The position numbers were made by a program, and so were the translations under genes. This document shows positions 1 to 6,020 of a stretch of 14,211 nucleotides of DNA, one piece after another. Each line of letters opens with the position of its first letter. Position 1 is the stretch's first letter. The stretch comes from Bacillota bacterium (GTDB lineage: Bacteria > Bacillota > Desulfotomaculia > Desulfotomaculales > JAJYZD01). Where the stretch lies: assembly GCA_021800315.1 (NCBI GenBank), contig JAJYZD010000076.1:1-14211 (forward strand). Reading direction: 5' to 3'. The notes beneath the pieces are model-generated. The model saw only the letters and a list, made by a program, of their open reading frames with translations. It searched no databases and had not been told where the DNA came from.

Positions 1-430
1 ACGTAAGTAAACGTTGTACCGGTGCCCTTAAAGACCCGGGTAAACATGAGGCTTGTCCCGCCGCATGTGGTAGTCCGAGGAGACGACGATGGCGGAATGG
101 AGGCCATACTGCTCCATAAGCGATTTTGAACGCTCAGCGTTCTGGTAGGTGTTCTGCGCTTGGCGGTCAAGGATGAAACGATCCGGGGGAACCCCCCGGC
201 CTCTTGAATGTGAGATAGGTGCGGACGTTGCGGGCCATGGCAGTACAACGCTGGAAGCTGCATGATGTCTCACTTTTTCCTCCTGGCATTTCCAACCATG
301 TACCCCTTTTGAAGCACTCTTGCGGCCGCGTTGTCGTAACAGTTGTCGTACGGCAATGGGCCCGGGAACCCGCTGCCACGTAAGGCTGGAGGACTTTCAC
401 GACCTTCCCTGTCCTGGTGTTCACCCGAGG
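1..430 (-). pseudogene. YdcF-like (DUF218) protein, decayed and cut by the window edge
   Basis: The minus strand carries pieces of a DUF218/YdcF-type protein (a membrane-associated family of poorly defined role, linked to envelope metabolism) spread over three frames. In order they are AAARVLQKG (near 320), MPGGK (near 290), AMARNVRTYL (near 235-205), then GVPPDRFILDRQAQNTYQNA followed by SAIVVSSDYHMRR (about 195-55), and finally TSLMFTRVFKGTGTTFTYV in another frame, running off position 1. The order matches the family: the helix before the glycine-glycine motif, the EA..MA helix, the GVP..I..E..S.NT.EN motif and the YHMRRA motif. At least three frame changes are needed, so no full product is possible. 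The 5' limit near 430 is a guess. The assignment rests on motif recognition, with no database search. Confidence 0.6.
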
Positions 431-746
431 CGTCGAAAGCCTCCGGGCACCATATGAAATGGTCGCAATTCAATCTCTTATGGTATAATCGCTTTGAGGT
501 GACGGTCAGGCTGATGGCAGAGGATCTCCACCGCCCGGCGGACGAAGTATGGTTGGATAGTGACTTGGGTGGTCCGCTGCCGCCGTTTGACTGGGGGCCG
601 GATGGCCGGCCACCCATCCGTCCAGTGCGGTTTGATCCAGACAACGGGTTGGCAGTGGAAGGCGACAAGTGACCAAAGCGGCAAGGCAAACCAACAATCT
701 CTGTGTCCTCCACGAACTGACCACGAAGCTTTGATTCGAAGCCCGA
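431..746. other. Stretch with no recognised gene; one weak small-ORF candidate
   Basis: I recognise no family here. A plus-strand frame at 514-672 (52 residues from an ATG, ending LAVEGDK) has fairly coding-like GC-rich third positions and the segment PPFDWGPDGRPPI. It lies just after an extended -10 box, TGGTATAAT (481-489), and a GAGGTGA that could serve as a ribosome site but is better placed for a GTG nearby. There is no convincing -35 box. It may be a remnant or a chance reading; I do not call it a gene. Confidence 0.2.
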
Positions 747-1178
747 TTAATACGGCTCAGTCACGCTCTGGGATGAGTGGCTTACATATTGAAAGTCTTT
801 GGGATTCCTGGTGTAGAGGGGTAATTTATGGACAATGGCGGTGGCGGCAATATAGCGATCTTCAATATGCGAATTCCTGTATTCTGCTGATTTCCTGGAC
901 AAATCACCAGCTACCACGGTCGTCTCCCACGTAACAGGAATGATACGACATACCTCGGGTAGCTCGACCAGGATTCGCCTCTCTTCTTTTGATGATATAT
1001 CGGGATACTGGAGCAATTCTTTAACGGTTACAACAGAAACGAAAGCTTCCGCATTCCGTTTAACCAAATTACTGATCAACTGAAGAGCGGAAGCAGCACA
1101 ATATTCCCGTTCCGGGTGTTTTCTGGTTTGCGTCTTTCCGAATCTGTAATAATCAACTAAGATGCAAGTATCCAACAA
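747..1178 (-). CDS. PIN-domain (VapC-like) ribonuclease toxin, start region damaged
   Basis: This is a PIN-domain protein of 143 residues, the usual size for VapC-type toxins that cleave RNA with a magnesium-bound acidic cluster. The acidic positions are visible: LLDTCILVD at the N-terminus (first Asp), TVKELLQ in the middle (Glu), IEDRYIAATA (Asp) and the closing TRNPKDF motif. It directly follows a small antitoxin gene. The expected start, an ATG at 1193-1191 overlapping the antitoxin stop as ATGA, is in frame but meets TGA after three codons (1184-1182). Translation could only begin at TTG 1178 or TTG 1175, which have no clear ribosome site, so the toxin may be silent or weakly made. The PIN fold itself looks complete. 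Family call is confident; activity is uncertain. Confidence 0.8.
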   Translation of the reverse strand: MLDTCILVDYYRFGKTQTRKHPEREYCAASALQLISNLVKRNAEAFVSVVTVKELLQYPDISSKEERRILVELPEVCRIIPVTWETTVVAGDLSRKSAEYRNSHIEDRYIAATAIVHKLPLYTRNPKDFQYVSHSSQSVTEPY

Positions 1179-1189
1179 GAATCAATCAA

Positions 1190-1372
1190 TCATTTTTCAT
1201 CAAAGAAGGACGTATCCTTGTCGGCCCACATGCCTAACATGGATCTCCAAATATCTAATTTCCTCCGAATCTCCGGGTTATCACTCTTGAACAAATCATC
1301 TATAGATTCATCGGTGTTAATCGGTTTCGCGCACCCGGGCCGTTCCAAAGACTTTTTCAAAAGCGGTTTCAT
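1190..1372 (-). CDS. Small antitoxin partner of the PIN toxin
   Basis: The product has 60 residues and sits immediately upstream of the PIN toxin on the same strand, the standard antitoxin-toxin order. Its C-terminal part, with SMLGMWADKDTS, resembles the G-M-W-x-D-R/K-D toxin-binding tail common in antitoxins of PIN toxins; the N-terminal half has no DNA-binding domain I can name. The ATG at 1372 has a purine-rich site (GGAGGG) about 12 bases upstream, and a good sigma-A-type promoter lies further upstream. Its TGA stop overlaps an ATG in the toxin frame, suggesting translational coupling in the ancestral operon. Confidence 0.65.
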   Translation of the reverse strand: MKPLLKKSLERPGCAKPINTDESIDDLFKSDNPEIRRKLDIWRSMLGMWADKDTSFFDEK

Positions 1373-1396
1373 AACGAGCGCACCCCCTCCGTAATC

Positions 1397-1425
1397 AGTG
1401 TATCAGAGAACCGCCGTCGTGGCAA
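1397..1425 (-). promoter_or_regulatory. Sigma-A-type promoter of the antitoxin-toxin pair
   Basis: Reading the minus strand, TTGCCA (1425-1420) and TACACT (1402-1397) are separated by exactly 17 bases and lie 25 bases before the antitoxin ATG. Such pairs also occur by chance, so this is a prediction. Confidence 0.45.
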
Positions 1426-1448
1426 CCGGCTTTTTGCGAGAACGGTGA

Positions 1449-1811
1449 TCACGGCAGTTTTCCGCCGTACAGGTCACGGTCAACCGTCTCCGAGGAATGA
1501 CCCGGCTTTGCGTTACCGGCGCCGACCAGCGAGACAAACCAATCCCAGTGGCACTCAGGCGGGTCCACATCTTGTCCTTTTTGCAGCCTGGCAAGCCAGG
1601 CGTCTACCTCTTCCATCGTTAAATGCAGGCCCGTGGCTTTGTATTCGTTCCACGCACTAATGCCGTCCTGTAGAAGCGCCTCGCGCCTTTCCTCACGCTC
1701 CACATACTGACGGATGGCTTCCTGTATCACCCCATGCGGGGTACATTGCCGCGCCTCAGCCAGATGGTTCACGAGCTCGGTGGTATCGGGGTCTAACTCA
1801 ATCGCCACCAT
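1449..1811 (-). CDS. Ribbon-helix-helix (CopG-type) antitoxin, orphan, with C-terminal read-through
   Basis: The N-terminus MVAIELDPDTTELVNHLAEA followed by PHGVIQEAIRQYVEREE fits a ribbon-helix-helix DNA-binding domain (about residues 1-45). It continues with AWNEYKATGLHLTMEEVDAW and a PPECH segment, the usual C-terminus of a class of RHH antitoxins paired with ParE/RelE-type toxins. Here PECH is followed by TGG instead of a stop, adding about 28 residues (WDWFVSLVGAGN and onward) that resemble nothing I know. No ParE-like toxin follows on the minus strand, so the antitoxin is an orphan. I chose ATG 1811 over GTG 1823 because MVAIELD matches the family start and an AAGGGGG ribosome site lies about 12 bases upstream. 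Confidence 0.7.
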   Translation of the reverse strand: MVAIELDPDTTELVNHLAEARQCTPHGVIQEAIRQYVEREERREALLQDGISAWNEYKATGLHLTMEEVDAWLARLQKGQDVDPPECHWDWFVSLVGAGNAKPGHSSETVDRDLYGGKLP

Positions 1812-1843
1812 GGAGAAAAACACACCCCCTTCATGAAAAACCG

Positions 1844-1886
1844 GCGGCGCGGATACCTCTGACTTCAGTCAGGGGAGGAGCGCCGC
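1844..1886. repeat. Composite hairpin resembling an IS200/IS605 element end
   Basis: An outer perfect 7-bp stem (GCGGCGC 1844-1850 with GCGCCGC 1880-1886) encloses an inner stem CCTCTGACT/AGTCAGGGG (1856-1864 with 1867-1875, one wobble pair). The inner arm with its TTCAG tip followed by GGGG is like the subterminal hairpins of IS200/IS605-type elements, and the similar arm at 5869-5884 supports this. It lies 12 bases beyond the iscB stop codon and probably marks that end of the element. Confidence 0.5.
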
Positions 1887-1897
1887 TTGCCCCCTTT

Positions 1898-3021
1898 CTA
1901 TCCGTGAGAATAAGCGTAACCGTCAGCATGCTGCAATACCTTACAGTACTTGTGTTTAACAGCTTGTACTAAGATATGTCCACAAACGTCCTTGATGTCA
2001 AAGTAACCGCTTCCCCGAACGGCCACAGCGACTACAAAGACGCCGGGATGCTTGCCAATCGAAATACGTCCTTGACAATATCTCCGGTCTGGAACCCAAA
2101 ATGTACCTTTTTTCGGCTGCGGTGGCCCTTCGGAAAACCATAGCTGTCTACCCGGGCCATCTGACGGTTGTCACGGCCCACCGCCCGGGTCTCCAGAGGA
2201 ACGATATGGGTATTCCGCAACTCAGGGGTGCTGGCACCCACGCAAGCGGCATCCATGTGATGGGCTTTGGGTAGACCCTGGGCCGTCCGGTTATACTTCG
2301 TCCGGCCACCGGTGCCCATCTCCAGATCCAAGCCGTTTTCTAAAGCGATGGATTTTACCTGGTTCCAAAGATACCACCGGGTCGAATTAACTGCGCTGCA
2401 TCGTTGAGCGATTTTTGGGCTGCTCGCTGGACTTCCGGATGGCCGCACTCCTCTGCGGTCTGGTTGCCTTTCTCCTGGTTGCAGGTATGGCAAGCCAGGG
2501 CGAGGTTACTTACGCGGTCACTACCACCCGGGACTTCGGCATGACTGATCAATCTCCAGCACAGGATCTTTCGACTTGCCGCGGCAATACTGGCATTCGC
2601 GTCCGTATTTCTTCAACAGGTATTCCCGTACCTCATAGCCGAACAGGGTTCCCTGCTGATATTCAACTCCGGAAATTTCCGGGTTCTGGAGAGCCTGAGT
2701 ATCAAAACGCACCGTTTCCACGGAAACAGCGGCAACGGGACACAGACGCATCAGCTTGTTGACCCGGTTGACTATGCATTCAGCCCGGGCACGTAACGTA
2801 GGAGCCAACCACCCGTCCGGCCGCTTCCGGTTGTTCCACCGGGCTATCCGGTAACGGGTCTTCCGGTTCCGCCGGCCGCGACGGAGCGAACGCCTTTTGT
2901 CCATGACCGTCACCGGGTTGCCGCCCTTGTTGATCGTTACAAATTGCCGGTGATTGAGATCCGCCCCCCAGACGATGTAGCCGTGTTTTTTCCACGGCAG
3001 AGAAACCCTATCCTCGGCCAA
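1898..3021 (-). pseudogene. iscB: IscB (OMEGA RuvC/HNH nuclease), frameshifted relic
   Basis: IscB is the RNA-guided nuclease family ancestral to Cas9. The bridge-helix signature RRSLRRGRRNRKTRYR, then WNNRKRPDGWLAPTLRAR and VETVRFDTQALQNPEISGVE and EYQQGTLFGYEVREYLL (RuvC-II), are intact in one frame (to about 2540). The HNH part (ECQYC, EID, then HAEVPGGSDRVSNLALACHT) is split by an extra four bases, ACTG at 2544-2547, that separate EID from HAE. A second shift near 2390 leads to STRWYLWNQV, MGTGGRTKYNRT and HHMDAACVGAST (RuvC-III). A third near 2070 restores GKHPGVFVVAVAVRGSGYF and a tail ending KVLQHADGYAYSHG with TAG at 1900-1898. The N-terminal PLMP and most of RuvC-I are missing, and about eight residues appear inserted between ADLNHR and GNPVTVMDKRRS. 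The gene is certainly broken; the family call is strong. Confidence 0.9.
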
Positions 3022-3240
3022 CTATCGGCACCCAGGGTGACTCGACCAATACCACAAGTTCTTAGACTTCTTGCTGGGACTCCGCGCTGGGGCTCCGCAT
3101 CACCCTATCCATAATGCCAACCGAATGTGACACAACTGAATTAAGTAAACATTGGGCGAATGGCTGTGAGCCGCGCTTAGACTGGGTTTATCCGGCACCG
3201 GCCAGAAAGGCTTAATTCTGGACAGCAAATGTTACTTAAT
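3021..3240 (-). ncRNA. HEARO / omega-RNA-like leader of the iscB relic
   Basis: IscB genes are known to be preceded by a structured guide RNA (HEARO, or omega-RNA). The 220 bases just before the broken iscB frame hold no gene but much structure. On the minus strand, ATTAAGTAACATT (3240-3228) can pair with AATGTTTACTTAAT (3153-3140) with one bulge. GAATTAAG (3218-3211) competes for CTTAATTC (3145-3138). GGCT-CAC-AGCC forms a hairpin. GGGTGA pairs with TCACCC, and TTGGCA (about 3120) with TGCCGA (about 3029), closing a multi-branch region. A 13-base tandem repeat lies inside. The 5' end, where a guide would sit, is not defined. No covariance search was possible. Confidence 0.6.
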
Positions 3241-3337
3241 GCTATTGTACATAATAATGAGTCACATATAGATAACCGTCGAATTTGTTCAGCCGAACAG
3301 GGTGCTCCATCCCGTCGACAAAACCAGGCCACCGCCT

Positions 3338-4528
3338 TCAGGACGATGGGTCGCCCGTCAGTTGTCTTTCGAGTTTCCTGAGGTAGTCCTGATGCGGGCC
3401 CGGCCGGTCCGCCGCCGCGAAGACGGCGCGGGCAAGATCCCGTTCCCCTGCATCCCAGGCCGCCTTGGCCAGAGCGTTGATCCGGGCCGGGTGAGGCGGC
3501 TCAATTGCACGCGCCAGATCGACGAAGCGGTCGAAAGTCCGCTTTACGCCGTGGAATTCCACGAGCAGCCTGAGAGCCTGGTCGGCTTGGTAATCCAACT
3601 CTTTGTATCGCAACAGATTCGCACGAATCTCGATAAGTTCGGTATCCACAAGGGCCACATGCTCCAGCGGTACTGCGGTGAAGAAGCGGCCCATCCCGTG
3701 ATCAGTAAGGCCGTAATCCTCCCAAACGGCAAAATCGAGAAAATCACGGTAATAGACCCCGGGGGCGATGCCGGTGCTCGGCCACGGAATGGCGACGTAC
3801 TGCTCGAAAATCTCCTCGAACAGCTCGCCGACGGTCCCGCACGAGTCATCCACCACCTCCATCGCGTCGACTAAGGCGGCCATCCCGGCGCGGTAAAGGG
3901 CCAGTCGTGCCTCGGGTGACGAAGCGCCCTTGCGGCTGACCTTTTCCAAGATGGCACCGATCCGGCGGGCAAGACCCAAGGAGGCGTCTTCGCTGTAGAA
4001 GCTCCGTCGTCCGACCTCGTCCTGGAAGACAGGTTCGAAAACAGCCGGGGAAACGGGGAACCGGTCCCACTCTCCCCGCCACGCCCGCTCCTCCAGGACG
4101 TGCCTGGGCGTCGTTCGCATCGCGGCTGTCTTGTCCCCATCCCGAACATAATCCTTGAGAATCTTCGTGCGGGCCTTGCGCAGGATGCGTTTGTCCCGCC
4201 GCAATTCGCCGACCAGCGTTGTCGGATCCAGGCCGGCTTCGTTCAGCCGCTGGCGAAGGTTCTCCATGTGGCCATGCTTGGCCTCGAAGTCCAATTGTTT
4301 GAACGGGTGTATGCCCTCTGCCAACGTCTTTTCCAGGGTGTCGGCCAGCAATTCCCAGGAGCCGCCGTAATCGTCAAGCAGAAGTACGAGATACCAAAGG
4401 TCCCACCGGGTGAACTCCCGGCCGCTCTCCTGCGTCCAAGCCTCAAGGCCGCCACCGGTGTGTAGCACGTCGACACCTCCGAACGGTTTCGATACCGGCT
4501 CCGTGTGAGAAACCACCATACCCGCCAT
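3338..4528 (-). CDS. Unknown 396-residue helical protein
   Basis: I do not recognise a family. The reading frame is intact, starts at ATG 4528 with AGAGGA about 11 bases upstream, and has coding-like composition throughout. The product is soluble-looking (no signal peptide or membrane segment), acidic-to-neutral and predicted mostly helical, with many aromatic residues. Notable segments are RWDLWYLVLLLDDYGGSWEL near residue 41, a basic stretch ELRRDKRILRKARTKILKDY near 108, and a C-terminal half with TPR-like helix pairs (for example INALAKAAWDAGERDLARAV). It lies 51 bases downstream of the UPF0158 gene on the same strand and could be co-transcribed with it. It is one of the few intact genes in the damaged left half. 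Confidence 0.7.
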   Translation of the reverse strand: MAGMVVSHTEPVSKPFGGVDVLHTGGGLEAWTQESGREFTRWDLWYLVLLLDDYGGSWELLADTLEKTLAEGIHPFKQLDFEAKHGHMENLRQRLNEAGLDPTTLVGELRRDKRILRKARTKILKDYVRDGDKTAAMRTTPRHVLEERAWRGEWDRFPVSPAVFEPVFQDEVGRRSFYSEDASLGLARRIGAILEKVSRKGASSPEARLALYRAGMAALVDAMEVVDDSCGTVGELFEEIFEQYVAIPWPSTGIAPGVYYRDFLDFAVWEDYGLTDHGMGRFFTAVPLEHVALVDTELIEIRANLLRYKELDYQADQALRLLVEFHGVKRTFDRFVDLARAIEPPHPARINALAKAAWDAGERDLARAVFAAADRPGPHQDYLRKLERQLTGDPSS

Positions 4529-4579
4529 CCGTCGTATAATCCTCTTCTCCCCTGCCGGGTAGCACAGATGCCAACATGG

Positions 4580-5050
4580 CTATTCGTACTCGATTCCGTT
4601 ATCCCCGCACCACTCCACCGCTATTTCCCGCAGGGCTTCCGCCCGGAAGGCATACCAATCTTCCGCAAGGCCATACCTCTCAATAGTGTCTTTAAATCGT
4701 CGGAACGCGCCACTGCCTCTAATCGCCTTAGACATAATCTCACTGAGCCGGTCATTTTCCAGTGACAGGCAATACCTTTCCATTATCCCGTATTCGTGGA
4801 CCTTATAGCTGGTCGGCAGGGGCAAAAAGCGGTCTTGATCCAGAATTTCCGCGGCCATATTGATCACGTTCTCCTGACCGGCGGGAAATTGGTCCAGACG
4901 TTCCTCTTCAGCCGCCCTCAGTTCTTCAACGGTTACCCCCACTATTTCCCCGGTTTTTACGTCCAGGAAGGACCGCCAATCATCCGGCTGGCCATCCAGT
5001 TCCCCCACGATATCCTCGATCTTCACCCGCACAGCCGGTCGACCTCCCAC
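4580..5050 (-). CDS. UPF0158 family protein
   Basis: The product has 156 residues and matches the UPF0158 family, which has no established function. The N-terminal VKIEDIVGELDGQPDDWRSF and DVKTGEIVGV, the central LPTSYKVHEYGIMERYCLSL, and the strongly conserved IRGSGAFRRFKDTIERYGL and EDWYAFRAEALREIAVEWC segments follow the family in order and at the usual length. I chose GTG 5050 because AGGAG lies 10 bases upstream. It starts 22 bases after the stop of the sbcD fragment and is followed by the 396-residue unknown gene, so all three may once have formed one operon. Confidence 0.85.
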   Translation of the reverse strand: MGGRPAVRVKIEDIVGELDGQPDDWRSFLDVKTGEIVGVTVEELRAAEEERLDQFPAGQENVINMAAEILDQDRFLPLPTSYKVHEYGIMERYCLSLENDRLSEIMSKAIRGSGAFRRFKDTIERYGLAEDWYAFRAEALREIAVEWCGDNGIEYE

Positions 5051-5072
5051 AGTGGATAATCTCCTGCCCCCA

Positions 5073-5360
5073 TTACGGCCAGCCAGCGGCTAACCTGGGG
5101 TAGTCCTTCCCCTGCCGGACCAAGGGCCGGCCGGCGGTGAGGAAAACCTGGCGGGCTTCGGCCGGCCGCCAGGGTTCGACATCCACGACTACCACCGACT
5201 TGGCCCGCCCCGTTTCGAAAGAACCGTAGGCCAGCGGCAACGCGGCGTAACGGCAGAGACCGGTCGCTTCCCGGACGGTTTGCGGCCGATGTAGGTGACC
5301 CGGGGCTATGTACTGGGCCCGGGGCAGGTCCGCTACCCGGACGGTGCAGGCCCCGCCCAT
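5073..5360 (-). pseudogene. sbcD: SbcD/Mre11-type nuclease, internal fragment
   Basis: About 95 codons remain of an SbcD-like exonuclease subunit, the metallophosphoesterase that works with SbcC to trim DNA ends. VRVADLPRAQYIAPGHLHRP contains the GHLH metal-binding motif. RYAALPLAYGSFETGRAKSV corresponds to the usual RYSGSPLAYSFSEAG-type segment with several changes, and VVVVDVEPWRPAEARQVFL plus TAGRPLVR follow. Intact SbcD is roughly 400 residues with other catalytic motifs upstream; these are not found in 5361-5550 in any frame, and the C-terminal part is absent too. The ATG at 5360 has no ribosome site. No sbcC follows. This is a truncated remnant. Confidence 0.75.
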
Positions 5361-5585
5361 GGAGTAAAGCGGTCGTACGACCGGGTATTTCGACGGATGG
5401 GCGCCTGTTTCCTGTTTTCGTTCCGGCCGACTCGGACCGCCCTGGTTTCCGACACGGGTCCGTGCCTCTTCCTGATCGCCTTGCCGGCCGTCTTCATCTC
5501 AGCGTAACGGTTCTTTTGGTCCACTTACGGGTTGAGATCTTCGAAAAATGGCAAAAAGTAGGTTTTTAACATATCCGCCGGGAAG
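5361..5585. other. Stretch with no recognised gene; one perfect palindrome
   Basis: No family is recognisable on either strand. A perfect 14-base palindrome CGGTCGTACGACCG lies at 5370-5383, just before the sbcD fragment. A minus-strand frame at 5524-5333 is open but basic, repetitive and unlike any protein I know, so I leave it uncalled. Confidence 0.4.
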
Positions 5586-5884
5586 TCCCCTCCTGTTCAC
5601 GGAGGGGATGAGAGGCGCACGCCCCGTGAGGGGCGGGGGCCGTCAGGCCCCCTACTTCGCTTGCGCGAGTGAGTCGCCCTGTGCATCTCCACCAGAAAAC
5701 GGACTTTGGTCTCTGACCGAAGAGCTGTTATGACCGCCGGGTACCCACCGCAGGTGGGTGTGGCTAGGACTAGCACCATTCTTGTAGATCATAACCGCCT
5801 TCCTGGCTTCCTCGATACGTGTCAACACGAGCCCCCGGCTACATCATGAAAGCTCGCTCGCACAAGCTCCAGCCTTCAGGCCGG
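5586..5884 (+). ncRNA. Dense hairpin cluster, candidate structured RNA or mobile-element end
   Basis: This stretch has no convincing protein and an exceptional density of stems. They are TCCCCTCC/GGAGGGGA (5586-5608), GCCCC/GGGGC (5621-5634), GGGGGCC/GGCCCCC (5635-5652), CTTTGGTC/GACCGAAG with one wobble (5704-5722), ACCCACC/GGTGGGT (5743-5759), GCTAG/CTAGC (5763-5774), CGTGT/ACACG (5818-5829) and CGAGC/GCTCG (5828-5832 with 5852-5856). A closing stem GTTATGA/TCATAAC (5727-5733 with 5789-5795) encloses two of them. The set ends in an IS200/IS605-like arm at 5869-5884, so the likeliest reading is the 3' end and omega-RNA region of a lost tnpB element on the plus strand. The strand is a guess. 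Confidence 0.4.
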
Positions 5885-5895
5885 GGTAGTCGACT
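5869..5895 (+). repeat. IS200/IS605-like right end
   Basis: The imperfect hairpin CCAGCCTTCAGGCCGG (5869-5884) is followed by GGTAGTCGAC. A GC-rich arm with a TTCAG tip followed by GGGG and a short GT-A/T-GAC-like terminus is typical of right ends in this superfamily. Immediately outside, on the minus strand, a gene start is cut off after 13 codons, consistent with an insertion boundary at about 5896-5914. Confidence 0.45.
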
Positions 5896-5911
5896 CATAG
5901 CAACTTAAGAG

Positions 5912-5953
5912 TTAGAAGATCAGAGCGATCCCCGCCACGACGGATTTCTTCAT
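5912..5953 (-). pseudogene. Truncated start of an exported protein
   Basis: ATG 5953 is preceded by a good ribosome site (GGAAGG within GGGGAAGGTGGGTAGGGC) and encodes MKKSVVAGIALIF, a classic signal-peptide beginning, before TAA at 5914-5912. It lies 65 bases after the corrinoid activator gene on the same strand. The frame is lost exactly where the IS200/IS605-like end begins. I infer a gene for a secreted or lipoprotein product broken by an insertion or later deletion; the rest of the gene is not recognisable beyond the insertion. Confidence 0.5.
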
Positions 5954-6020
5954 GCCCTACCCACCTTCCCCGCTGGTCCAACCCTTCGGCAAGACAGGCT
6001 CAATACCTCCCTGGGGCCCT

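Larger units (their letters stand above)
1844..3240 (-). mobile_element. Decayed iscB-type (IS200/IS605 superfamily) element
   Basis: The unit comprises a HEARO-like leader (about 3240-3021), the broken iscB reading frame (3021-1898) and the end hairpin (1886-1844). No TnpA transposase is seen, so it would have been a non-autonomous element needing a partner in trans. Exact ends are not resolved: there is no visible target-site duplication, and this superfamily does not make one. The nuclease frame is broken, so the element is presumably dead as a nuclease source. Confidence 0.55.

Noticed and set aside
315..345. NCYDNA segment on the minus strand, like the IS3 transposase motif
   Set aside because: The surrounding residues (AAARVLQKG) fit the DUF218 remnant and none of the other IS3 motifs is present.
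3022..3048. A minus-strand reading VTLGADS just before the iscB frame, like the RuvC-I motif
   Set aside because: The same bases complete stems of the HEARO-like leader (TCACCC and TGCCGA), the frame is not continuous with the nuclease, and too few residues are present to tell it from chance.
5650..5818. Minus-strand frame ending GGDAQGDSLAQAK across the hairpin cluster
   Set aside because: No family is recognised, no start or ribosome site is seen, and the stretch is better explained by its dense pairing.
5586..5895. Group II intron, RNase P RNA, tmRNA or cobalamin riboswitch as an explanation of the hairpin cluster
   Set aside because: I looked for domain V of group II introns, the RNase P and tmRNA signature segments and the cobalamin-box sequences and found none.
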